Source: CAYYBZ01 sp964470285 [NCBI: uncultured Oligoflexia bacterium]
GTDB lineage: Bacteria > Bdellovibrionota_G > CAYYBZ01
Length of the DNA stretch: 7,494 nucleotides
Assembly: GCA_964470285.1 (NCBI GenBank)
Contig: CAYYBZ010000087.1
Coordinates: forward strand, 1 to 7,494
Direction of reading: 5' to 3'
In this document: one piece after another, positions 1 through 6,063 of the stretch
How positions within the stretch are numbered: position 1 is the stretch's first letter
Layout of the letters: each line of letters begins with the position of its first letter
Position numbers and translations under genes: made by a program
Notes under the pieces: generated by a model
The model's database searches: none
What the model was told of the DNA's origin: nothing
The model's input: only the letters and a program-made list of their open reading frames with translations

Positions 1-411
1 AACAAGCATCATGGCTGTGAAAAGGTTCATGTAGGCAAAGAATCTTTGATATTCCTTGTCATGTGACATGTATCCTGTCGAATAGACATGTATGAGAAAA
101 CCGACACCGGATACAACCAAAACCATTACGCTTGAGAGCGGATCAACGACAAATCTGATCAAAACCTCAAAGTTTCCTATTTGAATCCATGGAAATAGCG
201 ACTGAAAAATATTGGGTATATCGTGTCCGTGAACTTCCAGTCCTTTAACGTTAAAAAATGCATAAGCCGATAACATTAATGAGATGAAAACACTTCCGCA
301 TGATATAAGGTTGACCCCTGTCCTTTTAATCAACCATCTTCCGAATAGACGTATAGTAAAGGCCCCCAAAAGGGGAAATAAAACTATCAGCCATAAAAAA
401 TTAACTTCCAT
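1..411 (-). CDS. nuoL: NADH-quinone oxidoreductase subunit L, N-terminal part (cut by window edge)
   Basis: Seen: the ATG at 409-411 opens a frame that runs off the left edge, giving 137 residues. It reads MEVNFLWLIVLFPLLG at the start and continues through VDPLSSVMVLVVSGVGFLIH (90-109) to RFFAYMNLFTAMM. The segment around 90-135 closely follows E. coli NuoL (DGLSLTMLSVVTGVGFLIH, RFFAYTNLF). Hydrophobic helices lie at about 3-20, 36-54 and 93-112. The key lysines and glutamate of the antiporter-like core lie beyond the window. Family knowledge: NuoL is the distal antiporter-like proton-pumping subunit of the complex I membrane arm and carries the long lateral helix at its C-terminus (not visible here). 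The gene starts 3 bases after the nuoK stop, with an AAAGG-like ribosome site inside the end of nuoK, so translation is probably coupled. nuoM and nuoN are expected further left. Confidence 0.96.
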   Translation of the reverse strand, partial: MEVNFLWLIVLFPLLGAFTIRLFGRWLIKRTGVNLISCGSVFISLMLSAYAFFNVKGLEVHGHDIPNIFQSLFPWIQIGNFEVLIRFVVDPLSSVMVLVVSGVGFLIHVYSTGYMSHDKEYQRFFAYMNLFTAMMLV

Positions 412-414
412 CTG

Positions 415-735
415 TCAGCCTTTCAGCTCCGTCATTTCACTTACTTTTGCGGATCTAAAAGCACTGAAAACGCAAAAAAGTATTGCCAGTGCCACAACCG
501 CCTCGGCCGCCGCCAAAACTATAATAAAAATACTGAATATCTGGCCCGACATTTCCATGGCGGCGCTTTGCGGTTTTATAAAATGTGAAAATGCGATCAT
601 ATTCAAGGATGCAGCGTTAAGTATGAGCTCTATTCCCATTAAAATATGAACGACGTTCTTCTTGATGACGACGCATACAAGTCCCATCGTAAAAAGAAAA
701 AGAGATATGTAGAGAAAATGTGTTAATCCTATCAT
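415..735 (-). CDS. nuoK: NADH-quinone oxidoreductase subunit K
   Basis: A 106-residue membrane protein with three hydrophobic helices (about 3-24, 28-50, 63-90), the usual NuoK size. The two conserved membrane glutamates are present: E36 in the motif GIELILNAASLN, and E78 in AAAEAVVALAI. They correspond to E. coli E36 and E72. Family knowledge: NuoK (homologous to MrpC) carries part of the charged axis that couples quinone reduction to proton movement in the membrane arm. The start ATG overlaps the nuoJ stop in an ATGA. It is preceded by a strong AAGGGGA ribosome site, which fixes the start. The C-terminus has a short hydrophilic tail (RSAKVSEMTELKG). Part of a continuous nuo operon. Confidence 0.97.
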   Translation of the reverse strand: MIGLTHFLYISLFLFTMGLVCVVIKKNVVHILMGIELILNAASLNMIAFSHFIKPQSAAMEMSGQIFSIFIIVLAAAEAVVALAILFCVFSAFRSAKVSEMTELKG

Positions 736-1241
736 CTTTTTCCCCTTATTTCTTTTCTGACAAGAACTATGGCGCCTATCATGATCATCAAAAGTACAAC
801 CGAAATTATTTCAAACGGGAAAAGGTATTTACCAAGAAGAAGGTTTCCGATTTTTGCAACAGTAGGTTCGAAGGTTACGGTTTTCTTGATATTCCATGGT
901 GTTATGTTGATTATTATTGCTCCGATAACCAGGATCGGAAGAGATATTAAAAGCCCTGTAAAAGTGTTAACGCCCTTGCCTTTAATTTCGATTTTATAAA
1001 TTTCGGTTGTAAATAGAATACCGAATAGTATCAGTATTAATATTCCGCCTACATAAACAATCAACTGAATGGCTGCAATAAAATCAGCCGAGAGCATTAC
1101 GAAAATACCGGCTAGTGAAAACAGTGAAAAGAAAAGTGCAAATGCCGCGTGGACAATACTTCTTAAGACTACTACTCCAAGAGCCGATATGCATGCAATT
1201 GCGGCTACTGTGTAAAAAACATATGTATAAATATCACTCAT
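732..1241 (-). CDS. nuoJ: NADH-quinone oxidoreductase subunit J
   Basis: A 169-residue protein with five predicted membrane helices (about 8-27, 29-49, 54-77, 93-113, 142-162). The third contains the family signature ADFIAAIQLIVYVGGILIL (52-70), with D53 and Y63 in the helix that changes shape during turnover in studied complexes. A second conserved stretch is FPFEIISVVLL (141-151). Family knowledge: NuoJ (ND6) sits between NuoH and NuoK/NuoN and links the quinone site to the proton channels. The gap to nuoI is 15 bases. The nuoI stop TAA is embedded in CCTAAAGG, which may serve as a rather distant ribosome site for nuoJ. The stop overlaps the nuoK start (ATGA). Length is close to E. coli NuoJ (184). 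Confidence 0.96.
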   Translation of the reverse strand: MSDIYTYVFYTVAAIACISALGVVVLRSIVHAAFALFFSLFSLAGIFVMLSADFIAAIQLIVYVGGILILILFGILFTTEIYKIEIKGKGVNTFTGLLISLPILVIGAIIINITPWNIKKTVTFEPTVAKIGNLLLGKYLFPFEIISVVLLMIMIGAIVLVRKEIRGKR

Positions 1242-1256
1242 TACTGTTTTAAACCT

Positions 1257-1814
1257 TTAGGTTTTCGGATTTTTGATGGCTTTTGCATTGGCCTCTTTTT
1301 CTTTGGCTTCCTTTTCTTTAAGAATCTTTTCGCTCTCAATAAGCATTTCTTTGGTTTTTTCATCAACAAATTTATAGATAAGATCGTTTACATCGGTTTC
1401 GCAACCTGTAAAACGTTTTGTATGATGTATGGCTCCCGTCGGGCAAGCCTCCTGGCAGAATCCGCAAAACATGCACTTGGCTATGTCAACGTTAAACAGT
1501 ATGGGAGCTCTCATTTTAAACATCTTTTTACCGTCTTTAGTGGGAACCGGTGTTTTTTCACATTTAACGTCTTCAATTTTAATACAGTCTATAGGGCAGC
1601 CCCTTACACATAGTTTGCATGAGATGCAGATATCAAGTTCAACATCGAGTATGCCCCTGTAGCGCTGCGGCAATTCTTTTTCTACATTGATTTCCGGATA
1701 ACATACGGTAATCGGTTTTCTTCCAAGATGCCTGAAAGTTACAGCCATTCCCTTAAGGGCGGTATAGAAACCTTTATATAAATTTTCAAAATATTTTTTT
1801 GTTTCTATTTTCAT
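1257..1814 (-). CDS. nuoI: NADH-quinone oxidoreductase subunit I, 2[4Fe-4S] ferredoxin-like
   Basis: A 185-residue protein with two classic 4Fe-4S motifs: CISCKLCVRGCP (C63, C66, C69, C73) and CMFCGFCQEACP (C114, C117, C120, C124). These are the ligands of clusters N6a and N6b. The N-terminus (FYTALKGMAVTFRHLGRKPI) is the amphipathic part that rests on the membrane in this family, followed by the RYRG motif. Family knowledge: NuoI passes electrons to cluster N2 in NuoB. Residues 150-185 form a strongly charged Lys/Glu/Ala-rich tail unlike that of E. coli NuoI. No clear Shine-Dalgarno is visible in the 19 bases after the nuoH stop (GTGATTGATTAA before ATG). The start is supported by the family-like N-terminus. 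The usual upstream partner in 14-subunit operons, NuoG, is absent. Confidence 0.96.
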   Translation of the reverse strand: MKIETKKYFENLYKGFYTALKGMAVTFRHLGRKPITVCYPEINVEKELPQRYRGILDVELDICISCKLCVRGCPIDCIKIEDVKCEKTPVPTKDGKKMFKMRAPILFNVDIAKCMFCGFCQEACPTGAIHHTKRFTGCETDVNDLIYKFVDEKTKEMLIESEKILKEKEAKEKEANAKAIKNPKT

Positions 1815-1833
1815 TTAATCAATCACAAAGTTA

Positions 1834-3126
1834 CTAAAATATAACCATTAGTACCGCAGTTCCTACAGCGGTAATAAAAGCCAAAGGAATCATTTGAGTC
1901 CAGCAAAGCTTCATCAGCTGGTCAACACGGAATCTGGGTAAAGTCCATCTGAGCCACATTATTATAAAAACTAAAATGTATATTTTTATTATAAAAAACC
2001 CTATTCTTAACACCGGTATGTCAAGTAAGAATTTTTCAACGGCAGGTTCAATCGCGTATATAAATGTTGCAGTTACAAAACCTATAATCCATATAATTCC
2101 CATTAGCCATCTTGGAAGCTTTTCCGGCTGAGAATTGTTAACATGAATAAAGAAATTTTTGGGATCTTTGAGTGTATTAAAAACGAGATTTTGAAACCAG
2201 GATAAAACTTTTATTGCTATAACTATTCCAAAGAAACAAGCAACCGTTGCAAAGGGAATATCGAGTATTGATCTTGTGTATCCGCCCATAAAAGCAGTTG
2301 CAAAAATAGCAGCCGCTAAAAATATGTTGGCAAATTCTGCAGTGAAAAATACTCCGAATCTTATACCCGAATATTCGGTGTTATATCCTGACACCAGCTC
2401 CGATTCGGCTTCGGGAAGATCGAAAGGTGTTCTGTTGAGCTCAGCAAGATATGCCGTGAAAAGTATAACTGCCGCGATAAATCCGAAAGGGTATTTGAAA
2501 GGATTTGCAAACCAGTTAAAAATTCCGCCCTGCTGGGCAAGTGCTATATCATTTAAATTTAATGTTGAAGCAAGTAAAACCGGCACCATAAGTGTAAGAG
2601 CAACGGGAATTTCGTAGCTTATTATCTGGGCCGTTGATCTAACCGCACCCAACAGGGCCCATTTATTGTTTGATGACCAGCCGGACATAAGCACTCCTAC
2701 AACCGCAAGTGAGCCCACGCTTAAAACGTAGAAAAGCCCGATATTGAGATTTGCAAAGGTCCATCCGTCTGAAAAGGGAATCACCGCAAAACCTAAAAAA
2801 CAGCCCATGAAAACAAGATGCGGGGCCAGCCTGAAAAGATAACTGTCCGCACTTTTGGGAATAATATCTTCTTTAAGTATAAGTTTTAAACCGTCGGCGG
2901 CGAACTGAATAAGGCCTTCGGGACCTACCCTGTTGCATCCGACTCTTGACTGCATTCTTCCGGATATTCTTCTTTCAAGGTAGGTGTTAAAACCGCTGGA
3001 CAGTGCGCAAACCCCGAAAAGCAGTATAAAACCGAAAAAAAGCATCACACCCAGATAAATAATCCATTCGGGGCAGCTTTGAAGCAGCTCAAATTTATTT
3101 ATCAATATGTCAGCTAAATATTTCAA
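1834..3126 (-). CDS. nuoH: NADH-quinone oxidoreductase subunit H, with extra internal helix pair
   Basis: A 430-residue membrane protein, against 325 in E. coli. Family motifs are clear: ERRISGRMQSRVGCNRVGPE (51-70), KLILKEDIIPKSAD (81-94), the WSSNNKWALLGAVRSTAQ loop (150-167), LNRTPFDLPEAESELVSGYN (230-249), EYSG (251-254) and the C-terminal LPRFRVDQLM (396-405). Family knowledge: NuoH (ND1) forms most of the quinone chamber and anchors NuoB and NuoD. The normal eight helices are all recognisable. Between helix 6 (ending GGY, 281-283) and helix 7 (about 374-392) there is an insert of about 80 residues with two further hydrophobic helices (292-312 and 340-359). The loop between them is basic, which keeps the topology. 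The start codon is TTG, with an AGGA ribosome site 10 bases upstream. The first in-frame ATG (M28) would delete most of helix 1. Confidence 0.96.
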   Translation of the reverse strand: MKYLADILINKFELLQSCPEWIIYLGVMLFFGFILLFGVCALSSGFNTYLERRISGRMQSRVGCNRVGPEGLIQFAADGLKLILKEDIIPKSADSYLFRLAPHLVFMGCFLGFAVIPFSDGWTFANLNIGLFYVLSVGSLAVVGVLMSGWSSNNKWALLGAVRSTAQIISYEIPVALTLMVPVLLASTLNLNDIALAQQGGIFNWFANPFKYPFGFIAAVILFTAYLAELNRTPFDLPEAESELVSGYNTEYSGIRFGVFFTAEFANIFLAAAIFATAFMGGYTRSILDIPFATVACFFGIVIAIKVLSWFQNLVFNTLKDPKNFFIHVNNSQPEKLPRWLMGIIWIIGFVTATFIYAIEPAVEKFLLDIPVLRIGFFIIKIYILVFIIMWLRWTLPRFRVDQLMKLCWTQMIPLAFITAVGTAVLMVIF

Positions 3127-3137
3127 AAATGTTTTTC

Positions 3138-4256
3138 CTATCTGTCAATTTCAGGAGCAATAATATCCATACTGCCTATAAGTGCCACCATGTCGGCAAT
3201 CATTAAACCGCCTGATACTTCTTCGATAATACTCATAGCTGTAAATGAGCCTGTTCTTAGTTTAACCCTGTAAGGTTTATCAGTGCCGTCACTGATTACG
3301 TAGAATCCAAGCTCGCCTCTCGGGGCCTCAAGCGCTGAATAAATCTCTTTCGCCGGCGGCTTCAAAATCTTCGGTACTTTTGCAATAATTTCACCGTCGG
3401 GAATTTTTTCCATACACTGTCTTAAAATTTTTATTGATTCATGTATTTCCTTTATTCTGATGTAGTATCTGTCGTAGCAATCACCGAGCTTGCCGAATCT
3501 TCCTTCGCCTAGTGGAATATCAAAATCAAGCTCGGGATAAACGCTGTAAGGAGCATTTTTGCGCATGTCGTAATTGATCCCTGATGCCCTTAGATTGGGG
3601 CCGACCAAACCGAAATTGACGGCTTTTTCTTTTGTAATTACTGCTAAATTTGCAAGACGCTCTATAAATATCTGATTAAATGATATTAAATCGTCAAATT
3701 CTTTTAACCTGTCTTCAAACTGATCGAGAAAATCTTTTAATTTCTCAAAAAATCCGTTTGGAATATCGTAGGCAACTCCGCCTATCCTGGAGAAATTATA
3801 GGTAAGTCTTGCCCCGCATAGCATTTCAATAATATCGTTTATTTTTTCTCTTTCACGAAGAGCGTAAACAAAAGGCGTAACGGCGCCTATATCAAGAGGA
3901 AAGCAACCGATGGCAATCAGATGGCTTATTATGCGGTTTAGCTCATCGGTTATTACACGAATGTATTGAGCCCGTTTAGGAACCTCTATCTGTGCAAGCC
4001 TTTCAACTGCTAGAGCCCATCCGTGATTACAGTTCATTGCAGCCAGATAATCGAGCCTGTCTGTAAAAGGCATGAATGCGTGATATGAAAGTTTTTCCGC
4101 TATCTTTTCAAGGCCGCGATGAAGATAACCGATATCCGGAACAGCTTTGCTTATTACTTCACCGTCTGTTGTTAGAACGAAGCGGATAACGCCATGGGTG
4201 CTGGGGTGTTGTGGACCCATGTTTATTATCATTTCTTCTGTTCTTAAAGGTGACAT
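3138..4256 (-). CDS. nuoD: NADH-quinone oxidoreductase subunit D (49 kDa type)
   Basis: A 372-residue soluble subunit, separate from nuoC rather than fused as in E. coli. It has the opening motif MGPQHPSTHGVIRF (13-26), IGYLHRGLEK (42-51), RLDYL (67-71), TPFVYALREREKI (127-139), RIGGVAYD (157-164), LRASGINYDMRK (222-233) and ARGELG-type PRGELGFYVISDG (312-324). H21 and Y70 match, with the same 49-residue spacing, the Thermus Nqo4 residues H38 and Y87 that hold the quinone headgroup. So the quinone site appears intact. Family knowledge: the subunit descends from the large subunit of [NiFe] hydrogenases; the Cys ligands for nickel are not kept. The C-terminal MDIIAPEIDR is the usual end. Start ATG follows a purine-rich GGTAGAGAG, 12 bases after the nuoC stop. 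The next gene is nuoH, not nuoE. Confidence 0.97.
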   Translation of the reverse strand: MSPLRTEEMIINMGPQHPSTHGVIRFVLTTDGEVISKAVPDIGYLHRGLEKIAEKLSYHAFMPFTDRLDYLAAMNCNHGWALAVERLAQIEVPKRAQYIRVITDELNRIISHLIAIGCFPLDIGAVTPFVYALREREKINDIIEMLCGARLTYNFSRIGGVAYDIPNGFFEKLKDFLDQFEDRLKEFDDLISFNQIFIERLANLAVITKEKAVNFGLVGPNLRASGINYDMRKNAPYSVYPELDFDIPLGEGRFGKLGDCYDRYYIRIKEIHESIKILRQCMEKIPDGEIIAKVPKILKPPAKEIYSALEAPRGELGFYVISDGTDKPYRVKLRTGSFTAMSIIEEVSGGLMIADMVALIGSMDIIAPEIDR

Positions 4257-4268
4257 TTTTAGTTCTCT

Positions 4269-4742
4269 CTACCTTTTATGGGAAATGTTCCTGTACTCTT
4301 CAGGTTCAATGTAATCTTTTCTTAGAGGGTGCCCTACCCAGTCTTCAGGCAGCAGAATTCTTGTCAGATCGGGATGATTTTTAAATGTGATCCCGAACAG
4401 ATCAAAAACTTCCCTTTCATGCCAGTTTGCAACTCCCCATAGATCGGAAACGGTTTCTATTGAAGGCTCGTCTTTTGTAATTTGAGCCTTGATGCATACG
4501 GCATGATCAAATGAGTATGAATATAAATGATATACAACGGAGAAATTATCCTTGTTGTCTACTCCCGAAAGGCATCTTAAATGATCCAACTTTAAATCTT
4601 TATCATCCTTGAGATATTTTAGTATTTCCTTTATAGAGGATTTGCTTACCAGAGCATATCCCTGAAGTACATTCGTATTTATTTCCTTAATATCGGAAGA
4701 AAACTTCTTTTTTAATTTTTCCAGTATTTTCGCAGTTTCCAT
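4269..4742 (-). CDS. nuoC: NADH-quinone oxidoreductase subunit C (30 kDa type)
   Basis: A 157-residue soluble protein. Its C-terminal half carries the respiratory-chain 30 kDa signature: WHEREVFDLFGITFKNHPDL (107-126), then RILLPEDW and GHPLRKDY (137-144). The N-terminal about 60 residues are Lys-rich and poorly conserved, as is common in this subunit. Family knowledge: NuoC packs against NuoD and NuoB in the connecting module and binds no cofactor. It is short compared with many NuoC proteins because it lacks a long C-terminal extension. It begins one base after the nuoB stop (TAA T ATG), so translation is probably coupled. The ribosome site is only a weak purine-rich stretch (AAGAAAAAAAA). 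It is not fused to nuoD. Confidence 0.97.
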   Translation of the reverse strand: METAKILEKLKKKFSSDIKEINTNVLQGYALVSKSSIKEILKYLKDDKDLKLDHLRCLSGVDNKDNFSVVYHLYSYSFDHAVCIKAQITKDEPSIETVSDLWGVANWHEREVFDLFGITFKNHPDLTRILLPEDWVGHPLRKDYIEPEEYRNISHKR

Positions 4743-4743
4743 A

Positions 4744-5235
4744 TTATTTAGTTTTTTTTCTTAGGAATTTTTCTTTTTTAATTATTTCCTGAAGCTTAAT
4801 AAAACCGTCCATCAAGGCCTCGGGTCTCGGGGGACATCCCGGAATATAAACGTCGACAGGTAAAACCTTATCTGCTCCCTTTACAACCGAATAGCTTAAA
4901 TTGAAAAGTCCGCCGCAATTTGAACATGAACCCATAGAAATAACGTATTTGGGCTCCGGCATTTGATCGTAAAGAAGTCTTGCTCTCGTTGCCATCTTAT
5001 ATGTCAGCGTTCCGGCGATAATCATTACGTCTGATTGCCTGGGAGATGCTCTGAATATTGAACCGATTCTGTCAAGATCGGATCTGGGGCCTCCGGCCTG
5101 CATTAATTCGATGGCACAGCAGGCAAGACCGAATAAAAAATACCAAAGAGAAGAAAATCTTGCCCAGTTAAGAATCTCGTCAACCTTTGTAAAAATAACA
5201 TTGTCAGGAAGGCTGTTGTGAAGAATTTTGCTCAT
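4744..5235 (-). CDS. nuoB: NADH-quinone oxidoreductase subunit B (PSST, cluster N2)
   Basis: A 163-residue protein with all four ligands of the terminal cluster N2: the tandem C39-C40 in [12 protein letters not shown]104 in [10 protein letters not shown], and C134 in [10 protein letters not shown]. It also has the [20 protein letters not shown] segment (61-80) and the [14 protein letters not shown] stretch (89-102). Family knowledge: NuoB transfers electrons from NuoI to quinone at the NuoB/NuoD/NuoH interface. The N-terminus is short compared with E. coli NuoB (220 residues in total). A strong AGGGGAG ribosome site lies in the end of nuoA, 5-6 bases before the ATG. The start overlaps the nuoA stop as ATGA. 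A non-ligand C107 sits close to C104. Confidence 0.98.
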   Translation of the reverse strand: MSKILHNSLPDNVIFTKVDEILNWARFSSLWYFLFGLACCAIELMQAGGPRSDLDRIGSIFRASPRQSDVMIIAGTLTYKMATRARLLYDQMPEPKYVISMGSCSNCGGLFNLSYSVVKGADKVLPVDVYIPGCPPRPEALMDGFIKLQEIIKKEKFLRKKTK

Positions 5236-5630
5236 TTTTTCTCCCCTGATGTTATCTGCTTAAACCATTCAAGGTCACCCTTTTTCCATGCGTATAAAAG
5301 GGCAAATAAAAGAACAAACATGAAAAAGAAAAGCTCTCCTAAAACAAGAAGACCGCTTCCGTTTGCAACCCATTTTTTAAAAACAACGGCGCACGGATAA
5401 ACAAATGCAATCTCAACATCAAAGAGAACGAAAAGAAGGGCCAGGATGTAGTATCTGAAATTAAATCTTGCCCATGCTTCCCCTATGGGTTTTTCCCCGC
5501 ATTCATATGTGGAAAGTTTTATATCATTATAATCTTTGGGTCTTAAAATCCATGAAGCAAAAAGCATGGCAAACACAAAGAATATAGACAGTACAAGCGC
5601 TATTAATATGGCTGAAAACTCAAAAAGCAT
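5232..5630 (-). CDS. nuoA: NADH-quinone oxidoreductase subunit A
   Basis: A 132-residue protein with three membrane helices (about 5-27, 61-82, 92-114). The loop between the first two contains YECGEKP (42-48), the switch-like segment bearing the conserved cysteine C44. Then comes [20 protein letters not shown] (55-74), with D71 and E73 in the second helix matching the E. coli D79/E81 pair. Family knowledge: NuoA (ND3) caps NuoH next to the quinone chamber. It is the first gene of the operon. The reading frame is closed by a TAA 24 bases upstream of the ATG and no other start lies between. A later start at M22 would remove helix 1. No Shine-Dalgarno is visible before the ATG. The commonly seen tryptophan after YP in helix 2 is a cysteine here (YPCAV). 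Confidence 0.97.
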   Translation of the reverse strand: MLFEFSAILIALVLSIFFVFAMLFASWILRPKDYNDIKLSTYECGEKPIGEAWARFNFRYYILALLFVLFDVEIAFVYPCAVVFKKWVANGSGLLVLGELFFFMFVLLFALLYAWKKGDLEWFKQITSGEKK

Positions 5631-5666
5631 ATAAAAATTGTTGTTTATTGGTTAAAAGAGGCTAGC

Positions 5667-5695
5667 TTTATACATAAAAAATTGAACACTTGCAA
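5667..5695 (-). promoter_or_regulatory. Predicted sigma70-type promoter of the nuo operon
   Basis: On the minus strand TTGCAA (5690-5695) is followed after exactly 17 bases by TATAAA (5667-5672), with a TG just before the -10 box. Transcription would start near 5660, about 30 bases before the nuoA ATG. It is the best -35/-10 pair in the intergenic region on this strand. The DNA is A+T-rich, so chance matches occur, but optimal spacing and position argue for it. Confidence 0.6.
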
Positions 5696-5807
5696 GAAAA
5701 TGAATTGTTTTTCAAAAACTCAAGCAATATATTTTTATAATTAAGTTTCAAAGTAAAAACAGAATTCAGGAGCATTCACATTTATGAATTAAGTCATTCA
5801 AACCAAA

Positions 5808-5829
5808 GGGGGAACAAATGTTAACATAA
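5808..5829 (+). other. Strong ribosome-site-like sequence with a three-codon frame
   Basis: AAAGGGGG (ending at 5812) lies 5 bases before an ATG at 5818, an excellent initiation context. The frame is only ATG TTA ACA TAA. In the same frame a second ATG at 5833 opens 14 codons (MQKVVCGSNSYIIK) before TGA at 5875. No similarity to a known leader peptide is recognised. It could be a leader minigene, a decayed gene start or chance. The same G-run style of ribosome site precedes the PilX-like gene. Confidence 0.15.
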
Positions 5830-5900
5830 ATAATGCAAAAGGTTGTATGTGGCAGTAATAGTTATATTATTAAATGACAACAAAAGTAGAGGTAACTCTT

Positions 5901-5906
5901 TATAAT
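5901..5906 (+). promoter_or_regulatory. Candidate -10 box for the pilus operon
   Basis: A perfect TATAAT faces the pseudopilin gene. No good -35 lies at 16-18 bases; the nearest resemblance, ATGACA at 5874-5879, is 21 bases away. If used, transcription would start near 5913 and give a leader of about 150 bases. A weak -35 would fit a promoter needing an activator, and the AATGAC repeats around it could be the binding sites. Confidence 0.3.
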
Positions 5907-5942
5907 TAATGACTTTTCATTTAATATGCAGTAAGGTCATTA
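5907..5942. repeat. Perfect 7-base inverted repeat TAATGAC / GTCATTA
   Basis: TAATGAC at 5907-5913 is mirrored by GTCATTA at 5936-5942, with 22 bases between. The left arm can instead pair with TTCATTTAAT-type sequence just downstream (5905-5912 against 5917-5925, one bulge, loop CTTT), so two exclusive stems are possible. The repeat sits right after the TATAAT box. It may be an operator pair or an RNA switch. The role is unproven. Confidence 0.35.
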
Positions 5943-5957
5943 TGCTCTTTGAAAAGT
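5943..5957 (+). promoter_or_regulatory. boxA-like antitermination sequence in the pilus leader
   Basis: TGCTCTTTGAAAAGT closely resembles the boxA elements of rRNA leaders (E. coli TGCTCTTTAACA; Gram-positive versions TTCTTTGAAAACT), which bind NusB/NusE and prevent early termination. It lies about 30 bases downstream of the likely start of the pilus transcript and just upstream of a possible hairpin. Similarity is by eye only and the function is inferred. Confidence 0.3.
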
Positions 5958-5958
5958 A

Positions 5959-5989
5959 CAAAATAGGCAATCCGCCCTTTTTCATTTTG
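5959..5989 (+). other. Possible hairpin followed by T-rich DNA (attenuator-like)
   Basis: CAAAAT (5959-5964) can pair with ATTTTG (5984-5989), enclosing GGC (5966-5968) and GCC (5974-5976) around a five-base loop. T-rich runs follow within the stem and downstream. The G+C part of the stem is only three pairs and is asymmetrically spaced, so this is a weak terminator by the usual standard. Its position after the boxA-like sequence makes it a candidate attenuator. Confidence 0.2.
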
Positions 5990-6063
5990 GTTTAAGTTTT
6001 TGTGTTTTGTTTTTAGTACGTTTATAGTTAAATATTATATTTTAACAGGTGCAGTAAACTATT

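Larger units (their letters stand above)
5631..6063. other. Divergent intergenic control region, no convincing gene
   Basis: These 433 A+T-rich bases separate the divergent nuo and pilus operons. No open frame of gene length is present on either strand. The left third holds the nuoA promoter. From 5793 onward there are four copies of AATGAC in mixed orientation, a TATAAT box, a boxA-like sequence and a possible hairpin, each listed separately. The last 75 bases before the pseudopilin gene are very T-rich (TTTTTGTGTTTTGTTTTTAG) and carry only a weak AGGTG ribosome site at 6047-6051, 12 bases from the ATG. Confidence 0.7.

Noticed and set aside
284-649. Plus-strand open frame of 121 codons
   Set aside because: It lies antisense across nuoL and nuoK, which have clear family motifs. 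Its product has no recognisable features and no ribosome site.
2276-2617. Plus-strand open frame of 113 codons
   Set aside because: It is antisense to the conserved core of nuoH and its composition is that of a complementary-frame shadow.
5850-5864. TGGCAG resembling the -24 box of a sigma54 promoter, as often seen for pilins
   Set aside because: The required GC ten bases after the GG is TA here, so the -12 element is missing.
5941-6000. Cyclic di-GMP riboswitch in the pilus leader
   Set aside because: The conserved GEMM sequence blocks (the CACGCACAGGGCAAACC-type core and tetraloop receptor) are not present; only a small hairpin is seen.
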